From Branchiostoma floridae (Eukaryota; Chordata; Leptocardii; Amphioxiformes; Branchiostomatidae), in assembly GCF_000003815.2 (NCBI RefSeq), contig NC_049995.1, forward strand, positions 11,223,248 to 11,287,247: a stretch of DNA of 64,000 nt, read 5' to 3'. Below the pieces are notes generated by a model. It saw only the letters and a program-made list of their open reading frames with translations, was not told where the DNA came from and made no database searches. Position numbers and translations under genes: made by a program. Below are positions 58,423 through 64,000 of the stretch, one piece after another. The number at the start of each line of letters is the position of its first letter. Position 1 is the stretch's first letter.

Positions 58423-59223
58423 ATGGGTACTGCGATGATCAACAAGAAAGGCAAGTCCGGTGTAAGCAGCCTTTTTCCTCCAAGGAGGAAAGAAGACTCC
58501 TTGCATGATTACGTGCAAATCCTTGTCCAGCGGTCAAAGAATAACTTTTATAAGGGGATGCTCGATGACCAGCTGAGTTGTCTGCCGGACCACGAAAGGC
58601 CTCGGGTCCCGGTAACGGACGAAGTCTATCACCGATGCGTCACCAAAAGCGTGCGGGTCCGCTGCACCAAGCTGGTGTTTGCCTACGAGTCAACGGAGGA
58701 GTGGGGAACGGTTTTCCGAGACAACGTGCAGAAAAGAAAAGCTGAAGGTGGGTACGGTTCGCTCGAGGCGACCTACAAGGAAGCCGAGCGGCTGTGGAGG
58801 GAACACAGCCCGGCTTACCAGCGGTGCCGCTCCGTGGCCATGCCGGGTATACTTCCCGACGGTCTGAGAAACATCCGACGTACGAGGCGACCGGATGAAA
58901 CGGAAGGTGAATACAGGAGGCGTATTCGGCGAGATGTCACCAATTGCAAGGAGCAAGCCGTGCGAGACCAGCAACGCATCGAAGCATCCGCCATCTTGTG
59001 GCGGGAGGTACGGCCTGCCGTGCACGACCTATTAGAAAAGCTGTCTGAGGAAGGGATGGCTGTGAAGATACTCCAACAGGACGACGTTCGCCGTGAAATA
59101 GCCAGCCACATTGAGAACTATGAACCACCGCAGGACCCCATAGCAGCCACGATTGACCTCATCCTTCTGGAGGTTCAACGGCGTCTCTTCAACAACAACA
59201 ACAACAACGAGGATGCGAGCTGA
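58423..59223 (+). CDS. Intronless gene for a basic 266-residue protein of unknown function
   Basis: I do not recognise this protein. It is a complete single-exon frame with a good start context (atcgacATGG), a promoter just upstream and AATAAA at 59313. Its G+C content is much higher than its surroundings, with a codon-like pattern in the third positions. The protein is charged and largely helical. It has a basic start (KKGKSGVSSLFPPRRKEDS), a middle with VTKSVRVRCTKLVFAYESTEEW, an Arg-rich patch (LRNIRRTRRPDETEGEYRRRIRRD, about residues 148-170) and a C-terminal helical region (VHDLLEKLSEEGMAVKIL). The end is a run of six Asn (CAAC/AAC repeat), then EDAS. No signal peptide, membrane segment or zinc-binding pattern is visible. 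It may be a retrogene, a lineage-specific gene, or an element-borne gene. The Arg-rich patch suggests binding to nucleic acid, which is only inference. Confidence 0.75.
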   Translation: MGTAMINKKGKSGVSSLFPPRRKEDSLHDYVQILVQRSKNNFYKGMLDDQLSCLPDHERPRVPVTDEVYHRCVTKSVRVRCTKLVFAYESTEEWGTVFRDNVQKRKAEGGYGSLEATYKEAERLWREHSPAYQRCRSVAMPGILPDGLRNIRRTRRPDETEGEYRRRIRRDVTNCKEQAVRDQQRIEASAILWREVRPAVHDLLEKLSEEGMAVKILQQDDVRREIASHIENYEPPQDPIAATIDLILLEVQRRLFNNNNNNEDAS

Positions 59224-59312
59224 GTAGTCTCCATGAAACCCGGCCCTTTTCAGGGCCACCCAAATCATTAAAAAAGGGGCTGTATCTATCGCAACCACAC
59301 ACAAATTGACAC

Positions 59313-59318
59313 AATAAA
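59313..59318 (+). terminator. Poly(A) signal AATAAA of the 58423 gene
   Basis: It lies 90 bases after the stop codon and is followed by gttgttt, a GT-rich element. This gives a transcript of about 0.93 kb. Confidence 0.6.
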
Positions 59319-59602
59319 GTTGTTTACAATAATTTTTTGGTATGTATACCATATACATATATCTCCACTTTCAAATACAAAATAACACAACTTCGAGCTT
59401 CTTGAACCTTATATGACTTATACATTATAGATACATCTAATTACAATCATAATTGAATAACACAACTTTGGTGTCTTGGTTTGAACAAGGAGGTTGAAAC
59501 AGGGGATTTCAACCTCCTTGGTTTGAAGCGTTTGATTTTTTTATACATCAAGTACTACTCACTATGATCTACTGCAAAGGCATCAGCACTCATTACCAGT
59601 GC

Positions 59603-59884
59603 CAGGGTTCTCCCCAGAATTTTTTAGTATAGTGGAGGGGCTGGCAAAAATAACCCGCACCAACGCGCTGCGCTTTCATGAAAATGGGTTCATTTTGCAA
59701 TGACAGAGGGTGTCAAATACTACAAGTATAATATACTGTTGTGATTCCTTTGTTGTGAAGTGGCAAAACGACTATTGTTTTGATCATTGCTCATTCACAA
59801 GTTTTTGCAGACAATGCTGACTGGAAAAGTGATGCCACTTGGCACAAAAATCTGTGAATTGTCATTAATTCTAGCAAAACTAAC
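59603..59884. mobile_element. hAT-like element end (CAGGGTTCTCCCCAG)
   Basis: The left end is of the hAT type (CAGGG) followed by gaggggctggc. No matching right end could be found in the window, so only one terminus is supported. Confidence 0.4.
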
Positions 59885-60725
59885 AAAGACTAGAAAGGCC
59901 GACATTTGCTTGAGAGCAAATACAGCATATTTCAGCCATCTCCCTCCCCATGCAACAATAGGCTATTTCAAAATCACCCATTTGAAAAATCACTTTTACT
60001 AATGACGGTTTAACCCAAAAATGAGTCTTACAAAATTCCCCCGTTCAAGAATGGACTCCAGTGCACCCTATGTGAATTTGCACAATAGACCAGTCCAGAA
60101 ATACTCCCACTGAAACCTTGGCCTTTTGAATAAGAAACCAAATCCAAAATTGAATTTAGCAAAAAAGGTCCCAGTGCATAAAAAGGTATAATAGACCAGT
60201 CTAAAAACACTTCCACTAAAATTGAATTTTGAATCATCACCCGTTCAAAACTGAATTTGAAAAAATCCCCCTTCCGTGTGCAAAAAATGGACTCTTCCAT
60301 GTAAAGTAGAGCAGTCCAAAAATACATCCGCTAAAATAGGACTTTGACATAATCACTGAAGTCCAAAAAATGGATTTAAAAAAAAGCCCCCTCTATGCAA
60401 GAATGGACTCTTCCAGAACACCCATGTAAAATTGCAAATTAGACCAGTCCAAAAATAACCCTACTGAAAGACTTTGACAAACTAGAAGTCACCAAAGTCC
60501 AAAATATGAATTTTGAAAAATCCCCCCTCCGTGCGAGAATAGACTCTTCCAGCACACATTCTGTAAAATTGCAAAATAGACCTGTCCAAAAATGCATCCA
60601 CTGAAAGACTTCACCAGTCCAATGATGAATTTAAAAAAAAAACGAACCCCTCCGTGTAAGAATGGACTCTTCCAGATAATACCGGGCTCGCTGATTGGCT
60701 GCCACCCCCCCTCTTTAGGATATAG
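59885..60725. repeat. Repeat C, copy 1, with internal minisatellite
   Basis: Matches 62955-63840 from aactagaaaggccgacat...atttcagcc onward. Most of it is a loose tandem repeat of about 120-130 bp built on the words ccccctccgtgcaagaatgg, actcttccag and agaccagtccaaaaat (near 60050, 60285, 60390, 60530 and 60655). No coding frame. Confidence 0.75.
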
Positions 60726-60775
60726 ATTCAGGCTAAGTGATTGGTTACCTATCTAATTAGATTAAATAGACATAT

Positions 60776-62234
60776 GGTCTCATAACACAGTAATTATCCG
60801 CGACCCCCGTCCCCAAAAGTAGTTCGGGTTAAAATAGTGCATCGCGGTACTTGCAAAGGCCGTATTTATTCTTCCGTGCACGACAGCGAGGTGGAATCTG
60901 TGGTGAATAGTAGAGGAATACATCGGCGTTCATATTGTATAAGTTGGATTACGTCGCTTTTTCGGCCGGCGGGAATTTGCGCCTTGATATGTTACCGGCA
61001 CTTCCTGTTCGCCGCCTGCAGTTCCATGACCTCCGCTGGGGGTCAAATCAAAGTGTCTGTTATAGAAAAACGAGCCGGCAAATCTATGCTCATCTTCAGA
61101 TATTTTGTAGCTTGTACCCTCAACTTCAACATACTAAATTCTTGTGAATTGTATCTGCACCCTACTATAGGTTTTGAGTCGTCGAACCACCTCACTTTGG
61201 GGTCCTTAACCATGTAAATCCCCATACCCGAAAAACTGTGTTCTGAGACCTTCATCCACAGCGTGAATTCCCCAGGGACGGACAAGCACATTAAATTTGA
61301 CCGATATGTTGGTAATTGACCTCGGCTGACTTGAACTGTAACATTTTTGTTACCGTCTGACCCGCCGTTACCATGGCAACGGCCGCCTAGACCGTTCCCT
61401 ATGCTTAAGTATAGGACTTAGTGCGGTCTAAAGCCCGCTCGACTCCCCCCCCCCCTTTTTCCGCCCTAAAAAAGACAAACCCCCAACCCCAATCACTCAG
61501 AACGGTAGAATGTGGTCTGGCAAGCTCCTTATAACAGAAAAAGTCAACCAGAATATCAAGTTTGTTGAGATAATGAGACCAATTGGCGGCCCCTCAGATA
61601 GTCCTTGTACAGTGCCGACACCTGTGCTAGGCGCCAAAGTGCAAAGTTGGCCATATCTCAGGAACCATTTGGATTTCTGCTCTAAAATTTGGTACGGTTT
61701 TGTATCTTGACTAGTTTTATTGTATGAACGTAAAGAAATCCAAGGTCAAGTTGGCTTAAGGTCTCATAACACAGTAATTATCCGCGACCCCCGTCCCCAA
61801 AAGTAGTTCGGGTTAAAATAGTGCATCGCGGTACTTGCAAAGGCCGTATTTATTCTTCCGTGCACGACAGCGAGGTGGAATCTGTGGTGAATAGTAGAGG
61901 AATACATCGGCGTTCATATTGTATAAGTTGGATTACGTCGCTTTTTCGGCCGGCGGGAATTTGTGCCTTGATATGTTACCGGCACTTCCTGTTCGCCGCC
62001 TGCAGTTCCATGACCTCCGCTGGGGGTCAAATCAAAGTGTCTGTTATAGAAAAACGAGCCGGCAAATCTATGCTCATCTTCAGATATTTTGTAGCTTGTA
62101 CCCTCAACTTCAACATACTAAATTCTTGTGAATTGTATCTGCACCCTACTATAGGTTTTGAGTCGTTGAACCACCTCACTTTGGGGTCCTTAACCATGTA
62201 AATCCCCATACCCGAAAAACTGTGTTCTGAGACC
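60776..62234. mobile_element. Composite B-A-B element
   Basis: Two direct copies of B (60776-61250 and 61760-62234, 475 bp each) flank a unique segment A (61251-61759, 509 bp). The B copies differ at about two sites. Each B begins GGTCTCATAACACAGT and ends ACTGTGTTCTGAGACC, a 16-bp inverted repeat with one mismatch. ATAT stands on both outer sides (60772-60775 and 62235-62238), which may be a 4-bp target duplication of the whole structure. A contains small palindromes such as CCGTTACCATGGCAACGG. No long frame exists. Long direct terminal repeats suggest an LTR-type element, while inverted ends on each repeat suggest a DNA transposon; I cannot decide. A single-B relative lies at 42236-43197. 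Confidence 0.75.
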
Positions 62235-62289
62235 ATATATGCCAGTAGGTCCAATCTGCAGCTGGGGGTCAACGACCTTAAGGTCATTG

Positions 62290-62935
62290 ACCCCTCTGGC
62301 TATTGGAAAATGACAAAAAAATCCCCAAATATATCATTTTGACGTAGTCTATGACAAAAATTATACATGTGTCATTTGAATAAATATCTAGTGCACCCTT
62401 TTACCAAAATTTAGGTCATTTGGTTTTAAAACCAGAGCACAATAGCCAAAAGTGTACTTTTTGGTCATAAAATGGCCAAATAATCGCAAAATTGAGCATT
62501 TTATTGTACCGTATGCCTCAAGTGTTATTGAATCCATGTGCGCATATGTCTAGGGCACTCCTATACTAAATTTCAGGTCATCCGGTTCTAAAACCAAGGT
62601 ACAGGAGCCAAAAGTGTCCTTTTTTGGTAAAAAAATGACCAAAAAATCGCAAAAATAAGTATTTCGTTATACTGTACACCAAAACTGATATTGAATCTAT
62701 ATGGGGGACTTATCAAGGCACATCTGTACCAAATTTCAGCTCATTCGATTATAATACCAGGGTACAGGGGGCCCAAATATACAGTTTTGGTCTTAAGATG
62801 ACCAAAAAACCTTAATAAAATCATTTAAGAGACAGATATGGAAAAAATGAAAAAAACGTCCGAGGGTATTGGCCCACTCTACCCTTGTGCCAAATTTCAA
62901 GTCATTCGGTTGAGGAACAAGGGAGATACCGTGTT
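62290..62935. repeat. Diverged tandem repeat, about 160-bp unit, four copies
   Basis: The phrase ccaaatttcaggtcattcggtt returns near 62405, 62567, 62730 and 62890, each followed by a variant of aaaaccaaggtacaggagcc and aaaatgaccaaaaaatcgc. Noncoding. Confidence 0.8.
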
Positions 62936-62954
62936 CTGAAGATTTGACAGGAGA

Positions 62955-63840
62955 AAGAAAGAACTAGAAAGGCCGACATTTGCTTGAGAGCAAATACAGC
63001 ATATTTCAGCCGTCTCCCTCCTCATGTAACAATAGACTGTTCCAAAATCACTCATGTGCAAAAATGGAACACTTCTGCTTAAAATGACGTCTAACTACTA
63101 ATCACACTTATGAGCAAAAATGAATCTTACAAAAACCCCTTCAAGAATGGACTCAAAAAAATAGACGACTCCAAAAACACTTCCGCTAAGAAATGGAATT
63201 TGGAATCATCAGCCGTCCAAAACCATATTTGCAAAAAATCCCCCCTCTGTGCAAGAATCGACTCTTCCTGTTATACCCCTATGTAAAGTGGAGCGATCCA
63301 AAAATATATCAGCTAAAATAGTCAGCGAAGTCCACAAAATGAATTTTAAAAAAATACCCCCTTCGTCGAAGAATGGAATCTCCCAGCTCACCCTGCTTGA
63401 AATTGCACAATAGACAAGTCCAGAAATACTCACAGTACATGGCCTTTGTATAAGAAGCAACCCAGTCCAAAACTGAATTTAAAAAAAAGTCCCCCGTGCA
63501 TGAATGGGCTCTTCCAGATAAAACAAGGCTTGCTGATTGGCTGCCGAATCCTCCTCATGTACAGTCTTCAGGTGGGGGTAAACTTCCATTTAACAAATGG
63601 AATTCGGAATCATCACCCATGTCCAAAACTGATTTTTTTTAAATCCCCCCCTATGTGCAAAAATGGACTGTCCCAGTAGTAGTCTTATGTCAAGTGGATC
63701 AGTGCGAAAACACTTCCGCTAAAAAAAACATTGGCATTATCACCAAAGTCTAAAAGTAAATTTTAAAATACACCCCCTGTCCAACAATGGACTCTTCCAG
63801 CAAAATAAGCTCGCTCATTGGCTGGCCATTAATTGGATTT
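62955..63840. repeat. Repeat C, copy 2, with internal minisatellite
   Basis: This is the second copy of the sequence at 59885-60725, in the same orientation, so the two copies flank the B-A-B element. It ends in the same words gctgattggctg and ggactcttccag. It has slightly more internal units than copy 1. Confidence 0.75.
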
Positions 63841-64000
63841 ACCTTGTCCACCAACCACCTGGATGTCTATGGACTAGGTAGGTAGGTAGATAATTGGATC
63901 TACCTGGCACACCTGTGGCCCTGACACACCAGAATGACCTAGAGGTCGTTGACCTCGGCACTCCAACCTTACCTATCCTAAACTCTCCCACAAAAACCTC
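63841..64000. other. No gene seen; short GGTA run
   Basis: A ggtaggtaggta microsatellite at about 63879-63890 is the only structure before the window ends. Confidence 0.4.

Noticed and set aside
58690..59358. Several minus-strand frames opposite the 58423 gene
   Set aside because: Overlapping shadows of a GC-rich gene. The promoter and poly(A) signals support only the plus strand.
60837..62201. Pair of identical 126-codon frames in the two B repeats
   Set aside because: They lie in the repeated B segment. The related copy at 42236-43197 has indels that break the frame, so they are not kept as coding.

Overview
The window looks like chordate-type invertebrate genomic DNA, most likely a lancelet (Branchiostoma). 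No sequence search was possible, so this rests on three things. The genes are animal: the last exon of splicing factor PRPF6, arrays of C2H2 zinc fingers, a TRIM-type NHL exon, a rhodopsin-like GPCR, and a single-exon LRR receptor with a WxIPD/YxN tail of a kind I associate with amphioxus. The DNA is AT-rich and very dense in short DNA transposons, LINE scraps, tRNA-derived SINEs and tandem arrays. Three gaps of exactly 100 N mark scaffold joins.

Layout. 1-1.26 kb: PRPF6 3' end. 1.48-21.8 kb: a tandemly duplicated zinc-finger locus. Copy 1 (about 1.48-6.86 kb) and copy 2 (about 12.8-21.8 kb) share a promoter/noncoding exon with the same splice donor, a finger exon and 3' flanking sequence. 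Each copy was then invaded by different transposons. Between them lie a LINE endonuclease fragment, a 115-bp satellite with trimeric higher-order structure interrupted by a SINE, and an NHL-repeat exon. 21.8-31.5 kb: repeats, two identical 470-bp direct repeats with inverted ends, and a third zinc-finger gene interrupted by an in-frame TGA. 31.6-34.2 kb: a decayed LINE and a 183-bp duplicated segment. 35.1-37.3 kb: a two-exon GPCR, followed by a 91-bp tandem array. 38.6-49 kb: no convincing gene, but several transposons and 45-bp and 66-bp minisatellites. 49.5-52.2 kb (minus strand): a complete intronless LRR transmembrane protein. 53-57.7 kb: SINE, MITE and LINE remnants. 58.3-59.3 kb: an intronless gene of unknown function with a clear promoter and poly(A) signal. 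59.6-64 kb: duplicated repeats flanking a composite B-A-B element.

The genes do not form a pathway. The zinc-finger copies are a locally expanding family. The GPCR and LRR protein are unrelated surface receptors. The most unusual material is mobile DNA: a transposon with perfect 19-bp inverted ends that carries arrays of short GCACT/AGTGC hairpins; a 4.3-kb element with about 0.75-kb inverted repeats, putative TTAA target duplications and a decayed transposase-like ORF; and two separate loci where near-identical 470-475 bp direct repeats, each with its own inverted termini, bracket a short internal segment.
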